Notes: generated by a model from the sequence alone, not told the origin. Counted from the first letter of the stretch, positions 6,524 through 12,177 are shown. The stretch is 12,177 bases of DNA from Methanobacteriota archaeon (GCA_030605245.1 JAUWIS010000011.1:1-12177); one strand, 5' to 3'. Program-made: numbers and translations.

Positions 6524-6777
6524 CTTCTATGCACCTCTGGAACAATCCCAATTTTCTTTGCAGGCACACCTGCTGCTATTGTATATGGCTCAACATCTTT
6601 TGTTACAACAGCACCAGCACCAACTAACGAGTCTTCACCGATTATACTACCAGCAATCTTTTCATTTTCATTGTTAATCAAAAATTTTAGTTCATTCTTC
6701 CCAGGGTAACCTATAACCACATTTTCCCCAATATAGGTTCCTTTCCCTATCCTTGATTTTCCATAGGTTTCAGCCAT
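6520..6777 (-). CDS. Hexapeptide-repeat N-acetyltransferase, internally deleted (WbpD/WlbB-like)
   Basis: The start is ATG 6777, seven bases after a GAGGG ribosome site; a TTG one codon earlier is less likely. The product is 85 residues, while WbpD-like UDP-3-amino-sugar N-acetyltransferases are about 190. The N-terminal part (SRIGKGTYIGENVVIGYPG, then NELKFL...AGSIIGE) matches the beginning of archaeal left-handed beta-helix acetyltransferases. The C-terminal part (DSLVGAGAVVTKDVEPYTI, AAGVPAKKIG) matches their end. The coils between, which normally carry the active-site His and bind acetyl-CoA and substrate, are absent although the frame is kept. Recombination between two similar IGEDS-type coils is the likely cause. 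It overlaps both neighbours. Probably inactive, unless it trimerises as a minimal protein. Confidence 0.8.
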   Translation of the reverse strand: MAETYGKSRIGKGTYIGENVVIGYPGKNELKFLINNENEKIAGSIIGEDSLVGAGAVVTKDVEPYTIAAGVPAKKIGIVPEVHRR

Positions 6778-7759
6778 CAAAATCCCTCATAGTTATCTGT
6801 CTTCCGAGTTTATAAGATTTTGTTGCTGCCAATGCTATTCTCAGCGCTTTTAAGCCATCCTTACCAGTAACCAAAGGTTTCTTCTTTTTCTTTACAGCAT
6901 TTAGAAAATCTGTTATCTCATTTTTTAATGGCTCCTCTTTTTTCAGAAACACCTCTCTTTCATCAAACTCAAAGGATGTTTTGAATAAATCCTTAACATT
7001 ATAATCAACAAGTTTTGAGGAGGAAACCTTTACGGATTGCTTCATGTAATCAGCCTCAACAAAGTTTTTTGAACATGTCATGGATAAGGTTCTCACCTTC
7101 ATCGGTGTGAGCCAGTTTACCTCAACAAAACCTGAGATCTTGTTGTTGAAACTGAGAAGGATGTTTGCATGATCATCAAATTTTGTGTTTCCTGTTGAGC
7201 CTGCCAATGCATAAACTGTTTTAATTTCACTATTTGCCAGATATCGTATTACATCAATATCATGGATTCCCATGTCTAATATTACGCCTACGTCCTTTAT
7301 TCTTGATGGGTATGAACTCACCCTTCTTGCTGATATTGAAATAATATTCCCAAATTGTTTTTTCTTCAATGCCTCTTTTGCAAATCTTACAACAGGGTTG
7401 TAACGCTCGACATGTCCAACTGCTAAAACAACACCCTGCTCATCTGCCCTTTGAATAAGTTTTTCTCCATCTCCAATGTTGCTGCATATTGGTTTTTCAA
7501 TGAGAACATGTTTACCTGCAATTATTGCATTCATTGCTACCTTGTAGTGTAAAGCGGTTGGAACGGCAATGCTAACAGCGTCCACATTTTTTAATAGTTT
7601 TTTGTAATCTGTATAATATTTTGTGTTGTATCGCTCCGCAACCTTTTTCACTGCTTCCTTGTCTAAATCTGCAACACCAACCAAATTTGCGTTTTCATGA
7701 TAGATTCTTACATGGTTTTGACCCATACTGCCAACACCAATGACACCAGTCCTGAGCAT
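6770..7759 (-). CDS. Gfo/Idh/MocA-family UDP-GlcNAc 3-dehydrogenase-like oxidoreductase (WlbA/GnnA-like)
   Basis: This complete 329-residue protein begins with an NAD-binding Rossmann motif (GVIGVGSMGQNH, residues 5-16). It has the family's EKP motif at 88-90 (HVLIEKPI) and the catalytic D...HDID segment (GVILDMGIHDIDVIRYL, about 158-174). Such enzymes oxidise the 3-hydroxyl of UDP-GlcNAc or UDP-GlcNAcA to the ketone, preparing it for the aminotransferase and acetyltransferase encoded downstream. It is the first gene of the operon, and its stop overlaps the next start by eight bases. A weak TATA-like AT-rich stretch about 26 bases upstream suggests a leaderless or short-leader message. The family is certain and the substrate inferred from neighbours. 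Confidence 0.9.
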   Translation of the reverse strand: MLRTGVIGVGSMGQNHVRIYHENANLVGVADLDKEAVKKVAERYNTKYYTDYKKLLKNVDAVSIAVPTALHYKVAMNAIIAGKHVLIEKPICSNIGDGEKLIQRADEQGVVLAVGHVERYNPVVRFAKEALKKKQFGNIISISARRVSSYPSRIKDVGVILDMGIHDIDVIRYLANSEIKTVYALAGSTGNTKFDDHANILLSFNNKISGFVEVNWLTPMKVRTLSMTCSKNFVEADYMKQSVKVSSSKLVDYNVKDLFKTSFEFDEREVFLKKEEPLKNEITDFLNAVKKKKKPLVTGKDGLKALRIALAATKSYKLGRQITMRDFDG

Positions 7760-7778
7760 GGCAATGATACCTAATTTG

Positions 7779-7796
7779 TAACAATTAAATCTTTCC
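7779..7796 (-). promoter_or_regulatory. Likely promoter of the sugar operon
   Basis: On the minus strand the stretch AAAGATTTAATTGTTAC contains a weak TATA-like core (TTTAATTG) about 26 bases before the ATG at 7759. There is no clear ribosome site before that ATG, which fits a leaderless transcript. The match is modest and position is the main support. Confidence 0.35.
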
Positions 7797-7800
7797 CTAT

Positions 7801-7840
7801 GCGACTTCCTCCCACGGAGAAATTCGTGGGCTTTCTTGCG
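7801..7840. mobile_element. Solitary hairpin resembling an IS200/IS605-type element end
   Basis: CCCACG (7811-7816) and CGTGGG (7825-7830) pair around an 8-base loop, preceded by GCGACTTCCT and followed by CTTTCTTGCG. From memory, this arrangement of ACTTCCTCCCACGG, loop and CGTGGG resembles the subterminal hairpin at the right end of many TnpB-carrying IS200/IS605 elements, where it also forms the 3' part of the guide RNA. No tnpA or tnpB is nearby, so it would be a solo end or a tiny non-autonomous copy. It sits between two divergent promoters and lacks a T-run, which argues against a terminator. Confidence 0.45.
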
Positions 7841-7853
7841 AGTTATTAGGTAA

Positions 7854-7866
7854 ACATTTTTAACCC
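7854..7866 (+). promoter_or_regulatory. Possible folD promoter
   Basis: The AT-rich ACATTTTTAACCC lies about 26 bases before the folD ATG, and no ribosome site precedes that ATG, so a leaderless message is likely. Nearby TTATTAGGT (7844-7852) and ACCTATTAA (7879-7887) form an imperfect inverted repeat around it, which could be an operator. Both calls are weak. Confidence 0.3.
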
Positions 7867-7886
7867 TATAGAAAGATAACCTATTA

Positions 7887-8732
7887 ATGGTTGTTATTGA
7901 TGGAAAACAGATAGCCTCTAAAATTTATGATGACACGAAAAAAGAGATTGAGAAACTAAAAACAAAATACAATCAGTCTCCCTGCCTTGCTACAATTGTT
8001 GTTGGAAATGATGAGTCATCAAGGGTTTATGTGAAAAGAAGGGGGAAAATATGTGAAGAAATTGGTGTTATATCAAAGGTATATGATTTATTAGAGGATT
8101 CGAAAGAAAAGAATGTTCTTGGATTGATTGGAAAATTGAACAATGATGAAAATGTTCATGGAATTATTGTACAGATGCCGTTGCCCAAAGATATTAACGA
8201 AAAAAAAGTTTCAGGGATGATTTCACCGGAAAAGGATGTTGACTGCCTGAACCCATTAAACCTTGGCAGGCTTGCATCTAATGATGAAACATTCGCTCCT
8301 TGCACACCAAAAGCGGTAATAGCGATTCTTGAAAAATCCGGAATAAAAATCAGGGGAAAAGATGTCATAATTGTTGGAAGAAGCAAAATTGTTGGCAGAC
8401 CACTCGCTTTAATGCTACTTAATAGAGATGCCACAGTTACAGTATGTCACACGAAAACAGAAAACTTAGAAAAGCATACAAAAAACGCGGATATTCTTAT
8501 TGCTGCTGCTGGTTCACCAAATCTTATAAAAGAGAATATGATAAAGGAAAATGCTGTTGTTGTTGATGTAGGCATAAACATTGTAAACAATAGGATTGTT
8601 GGTGATGTTGATTTTGAAAACATTAAAAACAAGGCATCGTTTATCACGCCTGTTCCTGGCGGCGTTGGCCCTGTTACCGTTGCAATGATTATGAAAAGCA
8701 CGGTAGAAGCGTTCAAAAGGTCTAAGGTTTAA
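7887..8732 (+). CDS. folD: FolD, methylenetetrahydrofolate dehydrogenase/cyclohydrolase
   Basis: This 281-residue protein is full length for FolD, which oxidises 5,10-methylene-THF to methenyl-THF and hydrolyses that to 10-formyl-THF. Visible motifs are VYVKRRGKICEEIG (47-60), GIIVQMPLPK (92-101, conserved Gln96), EKDVDCLNP (115-122, Asp119), FAPCTPKAVI, the NAD(P) loop GRSKIVGRPLA, and the C-terminal TPVPGGVGPVTVAM. One substitution stands out: the catalytic Lys four residues after the conserved Tyr (Lys56 in the human enzyme) is Arg52 here. The gene starts a folD-purH-purN cluster in which the next two enzymes consume 10-formyl-THF. Identity is certain; whether both activities remain is open. 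Confidence 0.95.
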   Translation: MVVIDGKQIASKIYDDTKKEIEKLKTKYNQSPCLATIVVGNDESSRVYVKRRGKICEEIGVISKVYDLLEDSKEKNVLGLIGKLNNDENVHGIIVQMPLPKDINEKKVSGMISPEKDVDCLNPLNLGRLASNDETFAPCTPKAVIAILEKSGIKIRGKDVIIVGRSKIVGRPLALMLLNRDATVTVCHTKTENLEKHTKNADILIAAAGSPNLIKENMIKENAVVVDVGINIVNNRIVGDVDFENIKNKASFITPVPGGVGPVTVAMIMKSTVEAFKRSKV

Positions 8733-8739
8733 ATGTGTA

Positions 8740-8795
8740 AAGGTTTAAAGGATAATCTTTATTTGATTGTAACATATAACATATAGGTAATAAGA
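8740..8795 (+). promoter_or_regulatory. folD-purH spacer with possible internal promoter
   Basis: The 63-base spacer contains AAGGTTTAAA twice (8724-8733, overlapping the folD end, and 8740-8749), AT-rich TATA-like stretches (CTTTATTTG near 8757 and ACATATAACATATAG near 8772-8786), and a weak AGGT before the purH ATG. purH may have its own promoter as well as reading through from folD. Support is weak. Confidence 0.3.
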
Positions 8796-10349
8796 ATGAG
8801 AATAAAGAGAGCATTGATTTCTGTTTCAGACAAAAAAGGCATTGCAGATTTTGCAAAAAAACTTCAGAAAATGGGTGTTGAAATAATATCAACAGATGGT
8901 ACTGCAAAGTTTTTGAGAAAAAACAATGTAAATGTAGTTGATGTTTCAAAGATTACAGGTTTCCCGGAGATGCTGAACGGAAGGGTAAAAACACTTCATC
9001 CAAACATTGAAGGTGCTATCCTGGCAGACAGGAATAAAAAAAAGCATATGGATGAATTAAAAAAACAAAACATTAAACCTATTGATATGGTTGTTGTTAA
9101 CCTCTATCCTTTTGAATCTGTGCCTTCTTTGGAAAACATCGATATTGGTGGTGTAACACTTGTCAGAGCAGGAGCGAAAAACTACAGGGATGTTGCAGTA
9201 ATTGTGAACCCTGAAAGATATGATAAAATCATAAAGGAGTTAAAAAAGAACAATTGTAAACTTAGTGAAAAAATGAAAGGGTCTCTTGCCTCTGAAGCAT
9301 TCTCATACACGGCAAGGTATGACAGTATTATTTCAAACTATTTTCAAAGGAAAACAAAAAATAGTTTTCCTGAAACAGTTAATCTAAGTTACAAAAAATA
9401 CATGGATTTAAGGTACGGTGAGAATCCTCATCAGAAAGCAGCATTATACGGGGATTTTAATATAAAACAGTTACATGGAAAAGAACTCTCATACAACAAC
9501 ATATTGGATATTGATGCTGTAATTAACATTTTAAAAGACTTTGAAAAAACAACAGTAGCGATTGTGAAGCATACGAACCCAACAGGTGTCGCGTCTTCTG
9601 AAAAACTGCTCAGGGCATACAGACTCGCATACCAGACAGACACGATTTCACCATTTGGAGGCATAGTAGGATTGAACAGAACAGTGGATGAAAAAACAGC
9701 AAAAGAGATGTCAAAAATATTCTTAGAATGCATAGTTGCACCAAAATTCAGCAAAAAAGCATTATATATTTTGACAAAAAAGAAAAAACTCAGGTTGGTT
9801 GAAGCAAAAATAAGTAAAAAGAAAAAAAACAGGGACATACGCTCTGTTGCAGGTGCTATGCTTGTTCAGGACAGCAACACCAAAAACATCAGCATCCGTA
9901 ACCTTAAGGTTGTGACAAAAAGAAAACCAACAAAAAAAGAGATAAAAGACATGATTTATGCTTTCAAGGTTGTTAAACACTGCAAATCAAACGCTCTGGT
10001 GTTTGTGAAAAATGAGCATACTAAACTCCGCAACATGGAATTTCCTCGTAAAATTCTTACCGAAAAACCTTCGGTTGCGGAGTTTACAGTAGGCATTGGT
10101 CTTGGTCAGACAAGCAGGGTGGACTGCGCCTGGATAGCAGCAAAAAAATCTGGGAAAAAACTAAATGGTAGTGCTATGGCATCCGATGCCTTTTTCCCAT
10201 TCAGGGACAGTATTGATGTTGCCGCAAAACATGGTGTTAAGGCAATTATCCAGCCTGGTGGCAGCATAAGGGACAAAGAAGTAATAGATGCCTGCAATGA
10301 ATATAATATTGCAATGGTGTTTACAGGTATGAGGGTATTCAGGCATTAA
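8796..10349 (+). CDS. purH: PurH, bifunctional AICAR formyltransferase/IMP cyclohydrolase
   Basis: This 517-residue protein carries both domains and catalyses the last two steps to IMP. The N-terminal cyclohydrolase (MGS-like) domain shows ALISVSDKKGI, STDGTAKFL, TGFPEMLNGRVKTLHP and VVVNLYPF. The formyltransferase domain shows LRYGENPHQKAALYG (from about 205), the catalytic Lys258-His259 in VKHTNPTG, SPFGGIVGLN, GQTSRVDCAWIAA, AMASDAFFPFRD and the terminal FTGMRVFRH. Residues 410-431 are a 22-residue insertion just before VGIGLGQ. The DNA for it is a long inverted repeat, listed separately. Formyl-THF would come from FolD directly upstream. Most archaea use PurP/PurO for these steps, so this is a bacterial-type arrangement. 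The insertion keeps the frame and all catalytic motifs. Confidence 0.95.
   Translation: MRIKRALISVSDKKGIADFAKKLQKMGVEIISTDGTAKFLRKNNVNVVDVSKITGFPEMLNGRVKTLHPNIEGAILADRNKKKHMDELKKQNIKPIDMVVVNLYPFESVPSLENIDIGGVTLVRAGAKNYRDVAVIVNPERYDKIIKELKKNNCKLSEKMKGSLASEAFSYTARYDSIISNYFQRKTKNSFPETVNLSYKKYMDLRYGENPHQKAALYGDFNIKQLHGKELSYNNILDIDAVINILKDFEKTTVAIVKHTNPTGVASSEKLLRAYRLAYQTDTISPFGGIVGLNRTVDEKTAKEMSKIFLECIVAPKFSKKALYILTKKKKLRLVEAKISKKKKNRDIRSVAGAMLVQDSNTKNISIRNLKVVTKRKPTKKEIKDMIYAFKVVKHCKSNALVFVKNEHTKLRNMEFPRKILTEKPSVAEFTVGIGLGQTSRVDCAWIAAKKSGKKLNGSAMASDAFFPFRDSIDVAAKHGVKAIIQPGGSIRDKEVIDACNEYNIAMVFTGMRVFRH
10022..10086. repeat. Palindromic element inserted in frame within purH
   Basis: TAAACTCCGCAAC (10022-10034) and GTTGCGGAGTTTA (10074-10086) are perfect 13-base inverted arms. 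Two smaller stems lie inside: GAATTT/AAATTC (10038-10043 with 10051-10056) and ACCGAA/TTCGGT (10059-10064 with 10070-10075). The unit spans about 66 bases, or 22 codons, and adds residues 410-431 where other PurH proteins have none that I recall. It could be a miniature mobile element with coding-compatible ends, similar in principle to the Rickettsia palindromic elements, or a structured piece of the mRNA. Confidence 0.7.
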
Positions 10350-10358
10350 GGTGTGATA
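10350..10358 (+). promoter_or_regulatory. purN ribosome binding site
   Basis: GGTGTGATA directly after the purH stop contains GGTG, which can pair with the 3' end of archaeal 16S rRNA. The 11-base spacer between the genes supports one transcript and sets the purN start at 10361. Confidence 0.5.
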
Positions 10359-10360
10359 AT

Positions 10361-10984
10361 ATGACAAAACTTGCAGTACTTGCGTCCGGTGGTGGAACAG
10401 ATCTTCAATCAATTATTGATGCATCAGAAAAAAATGAGATTGATGCAAAAGTGATTGTTGTAATATCTGACAGGAAGAATGCTTTTGCTTTGGAGAGAGC
10501 GAAAAAACATGGCATAGGTGCATGCTTTATCAGTCCGGAAAATAAAAACAGGGAAGAGCATGAAAAAGAGGTTTCAGAAATCATTGATAAACACAATGTT
10601 GATTTGATTGTTCTTGCAGGATATCTGAGGATGCTCACGCCATATTTTATAAAAAAGTATAGGAATAAAATTATTAATATTCATCCCGCGCTTCTCCCCC
10701 TCTTTGCTGGTAAAGGAATGTATGGTGAAAAGGTGCATAAGGCGGTTCTTGATTCAGGAATGAAAATAAGTGGTTGCTCTGTTCATTTTGTTGATGAATC
10801 AATAGATGGAGGACCAATAATCATTCAGAAAGCGGTTGAGGTTAAGGATGGTGACACTGTGGAAACGCTTGCATCAAGGGTTCTTGAGGAGGAGCATAAA
10901 ATCCTCCCGGAAGCAATTCAGCTTTTCGCAGAAAAAAGATTGAAAATTGAGGGGAAAAAGGTGAAGGTTTTACCTAAGAAATAA
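10361..10984 (+). CDS. purN: PurN, phosphoribosylglycinamide formyltransferase
   Basis: This 207-residue protein has the full PurN fold, which transfers formyl from 10-formyl-THF to GAR in purine synthesis. Key segments are LAVLASGGGTDLQSII at the N-terminus (phosphate binding; the usual Asn of GTNLQ is Asp here), LAGYLRMLTPYF, NIHPALLPLFAG with the catalytic Asn and His, and GCSVHFVDESIDGGPII with the catalytic Asp. It is the last gene of folD-purH-purN. Its final codons (VLPKK and stop) lie in a sequence repeated about 60 bases downstream at the end of the convergent radical SAM gene. Function is certain. Confidence 0.95.
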   Translation: MTKLAVLASGGGTDLQSIIDASEKNEIDAKVIVVISDRKNAFALERAKKHGIGACFISPENKNREEHEKEVSEIIDKHNVDLIVLAGYLRMLTPYFIKKYRNKIINIHPALLPLFAGKGMYGEKVHKAVLDSGMKISGCSVHFVDESIDGGPIIIQKAVEVKDGDTVETLASRVLEEEHKILPEAIQLFAEKRLKIEGKKVKVLPKK

Positions 10985-11054
10985 ACTGACTTTCGCAAGA
11001 GGATTAAATTCTGTAATCACTGCTTTGTTTTTACCTAAATCATGAAATAAACTG
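10968..11054. repeat. Direct repeat joining the convergent 3' ends of purN and the radical SAM gene
   Basis: TTTTACCTAA followed by GAAATAAACTG occurs at 10968-10988 as one block and again at 11029-11038 plus 11044-11054 with five extra bases between the parts. All 21 bases are identical. The first copy spans the last codons and stop of purN; the second contains the last codons and stop of the facing gene. The spacer between them (10989-11028) holds no gene. Confidence 0.6.
11020..11032 (+). terminator. Possible T-rich archaeal terminator for the purine operon
   Basis: CTGCTTTGTTTTT is the only T-rich run after purN, 40-50 bases past its stop. Archaeal transcription often ends at such runs. 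It is short and overlaps the direct repeat, so the call is weak. Confidence 0.25.
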
Positions 11055-11930
11055 TCCGCAGTTGCTACCTATTTTGTTTTCTTCATTTTCACCTATGCTT
11101 AGTATAGTGTCAAAACCATGAGACCTGAAGGAATCCACCAGTTCTGAGGCAGTTTCCGGTTTACATGGGTCAATAAAGGAAACAAGCCCGTTCTTTTTCA
11201 CATTATTTGTAGGGTTTAAGGGTGTGAGTTTTATCAGGAATTTTTCAGGGTCGAAATATTTCCCAATAATTTTTGGCTCTATCTCATAACCCCTGACAGT
11301 AGCAAAGTTCAAAGTTATCTTTCTACCACCCGGTTCAAAAAATCTTTCACCATATTTTGCGATTTCTTCCAAACTCCATTTTTTTACAGGAATAAGTTTA
11401 TCCCTTTTTTCATTATCTGTGGTGTGAATAGAAAACTGAAGCTGGAAATGCCCATTCCTGTAAAACCTTTTTTTGATTTGAATTAGAGACTCAAAAAATT
11501 TTTCAGTTCCTGCTGGTGCAATTGTTGATATGCATGGAATAAGTCCCGATGCATCATAAACTTCAGGCAGTTTCTCCAAAACATCTAAAACATCTGGATT
11601 AAACGCGGGTTCACCCATTCGCGCAAACTGAACCTTGAATTTTTCTACCGGGATTGTATGATCCGAAAAATGTCTACCAACAAGATAATCTATCTGCTGC
11701 AAAATCTCTTTAGATGTGAGCCTGCCATAAAATGTTCTTCCCGCGTCACACATTTTGCATTTCACAGGACATCCAAACAATGTTGACACTATTATAACCC
11801 ATTTTTTTTCAAATGGCAGAGGTGGCTGAAGCGATTCTGCAAACTCAACAAGAGATTTTTTATCATTTCTCATAGTTGCCACATATACTTTGGCAAGGTC
11901 TTCTTTTCCATATTCACCTACAATCTTCAT
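11040..11930 (-). CDS. Radical SAM protein related to RlmN/Cfr methyltransferases
   Basis: This 296-residue protein has the CX3CX2C cluster motif GCPVKCKMC (Cys54, Cys58, Cys61) that binds a 4Fe-4S cluster and SAM. It also has an RMGEP motif (104-108, compare GMGEP in RlmN), QFSIHTTDNEKRDKLIPVKK (compare the SLHAP...RD.L.P stretch of RlmN) and a C-terminal GSNCGQF with Cys291 where RlmN/Cfr have their methyl-carrying Cys. Two differences matter. The second catalytic Cys of RlmN/Cfr, seven residues before the first cluster Cys, is Ile47. The N-terminal accessory domain is reduced to about 43 residues. It is therefore probably not a standard rRNA A2503 methyltransferase, and its substrate is unknown. 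The start at 11930 has a GGAG ribosome site, and its first codons are repeated twice upstream. Confidence 0.85.
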   Translation of the reverse strand: MKIVGEYGKEDLAKVYVATMRNDKKSLVEFAESLQPPLPFEKKWVIIVSTLFGCPVKCKMCDAGRTFYGRLTSKEILQQIDYLVGRHFSDHTIPVEKFKVQFARMGEPAFNPDVLDVLEKLPEVYDASGLIPCISTIAPAGTEKFFESLIQIKKRFYRNGHFQLQFSIHTTDNEKRDKLIPVKKWSLEEIAKYGERFFEPGGRKITLNFATVRGYEIEPKIIGKYFDPEKFLIKLTPLNPTNNVKKNGLVSFIDPCKPETASELVDSFRSHGFDTILSIGENEENKIGSNCGQFIS

Positions 11931-12096
11931 TTTTAACTCCGTTTCTCATCATTGAGACATATACTTTAGCAAGGTCTTCTCTTTTCTATATTCACCTTCA
12001 ATCTTCATTTTCTCCTCTAGTTCTCATCATTGAGACATAAACCCAGCAACCTCTTCTTTCCCATGCTCACCTATAACTTTCATATTTTCCCCTCAG
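11867..12096 (-). repeat. Three tandem copies of the radical SAM gene start region
   Basis: Three diverged units of 75-78 bases each contain a ribosome site, an ATG and about 20 codons: ATGs at 11930 (the true gene start), 12008 and 12083. Each ATG follows a purine-rich site (GGAG, GAGGAG and GAGGGG). The two upstream copies encode MKIEGEYRKEKTLLKYMSQ and MKVIGEHGKEEVAGFMSQ, each ending at a double TGATGA, against MKIVGEYGKEDLAKVYVAT in the gene. The middle copy has a 2-base insertion and the outer copy a 1-base deletion relative to the gene. They could be decaying duplicates or translated short leader ORFs. Confidence 0.75.
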
Positions 12097-12177
12097 AAAC
12101 TTCACTGCCTTCATGGCTGACATTAATCCATCACCCACACATATCCCGGGCTGACTAAACTCCCCGGTTTTCACATC
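12067..12177 (-). CDS. C-terminal end of an unrecognised protein (N-terminus beyond the window)
   Basis: A minus-strand frame runs from the window edge to a TGA at 12067-12069 and encodes 36 residues: DVKTGEFSQPGICVGDGL, then MSAMKAVKFLRGKYESYR. The GICVGDGLMSA segment is glycine-rich, as in the last nucleotide-binding strand of some flavin oxidoreductases, but this is too short to assign. The reading frame passes through the GAGGGG ribosome site and ATG of the outermost tandem copy, so this gene overlaps the next start by 17 bases and was probably co-transcribed with the radical SAM gene. Function unknown. Confidence 0.5.
   Translation of the reverse strand, partial: DVKTGEFSQPGICVGDGLMSAMKAVKFLRGKYESYR

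Noticed and set aside
7635..7650. Second copy of the purH palindrome arm (CTCCGCAAC) inside the oxidoreductase gene
   Set aside because: Only nine bases match, there is no partner arm nearby, and the codons encode a normal part of the Rossmann domain, so chance is enough.
7811..7830. Intrinsic terminator
   Set aside because: The hairpin lacks a following T-run and lies between two divergent genes, so there is no upstream transcript for it to end.
9431..9838. Minus-strand open frame of 135 codons rich in Phe and Leu, resembling a membrane protein
   Set aside because: It is antisense to the Lys-rich part of purH; AAA/AAG codons read in reverse give Phe and Leu. There is no supporting start signal.

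Overview
The window is AT-rich DNA, most likely from an archaeon. Several genes have a TATA-like box about 26-27 bases before the start codon, which suggests leaderless transcripts. Genes inside operons have GAGG/GGTG-type ribosome sites. The gene families (DUF4143-type ATPases, an AbiE toxin-antitoxin pair, archaeal-style UDP-sugar genes) fit an uncultured, possibly euryarchaeal, lineage. I cannot name the species. All family calls come from motifs I read by eye, without database searches.

Bases 1-4099 are an accessory region. Three minus-strand modules lie there: a P-loop ATPase cut by the window edge (1-515), a second ATPase of the same family broken by a dinucleotide frameshift (738-2026), and a type IV AbiEii/AbiEi toxin-antitoxin pair (2380-3851). 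Between them are plus-strand scars of glycan genes: two remnants of the 3' end of a UDP-GlcNAc 2-epimerase-like gene (585-737 and 2331-2380), and one remnant of the promoter and 5' end of the dehydrogenase gene that is present further on (2199-2317). The order is epimerase end, inverted ATPase, dehydrogenase start, epimerase end, inverted AbiE, dehydrogenase. This reads as a tandem duplication of one locus in which the same slot carries different cargo.

Bases 4100-7759 hold a nucleotide-sugar pathway. A WecC-type UDP-sugar dehydrogenase (4100-5458) is interrupted by one in-frame TGA. Facing it is an overlapping three-gene operon on the minus strand: a UDP-GlcNAc 3-dehydrogenase-like oxidoreductase, a hexapeptide acetyltransferase that has lost its middle, and a DegT-family aminotransferase. 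Together these resemble the route to UDP-2,3-diacetamido-2,3-dideoxy-uronic acids used in surface glycans. With the epimerase scars, three steps of the pathway look damaged.

Bases 7760-10984 hold a divergent promoter region with a hairpin like an IS200/IS605 end, then folD-purH-purN on the plus strand. FolD would make the 10-formyl-tetrahydrofolate that PurH and PurN use in purine synthesis. FolD has Arg at the position of the catalytic Lys, and purH contains an in-frame palindromic insertion.

Bases 11040-12177 hold a minus-strand radical SAM gene related to RlmN/Cfr. Its start region is repeated three times in tandem with intact ribosome sites. The C-terminal end of another minus-strand gene lies at the window edge.
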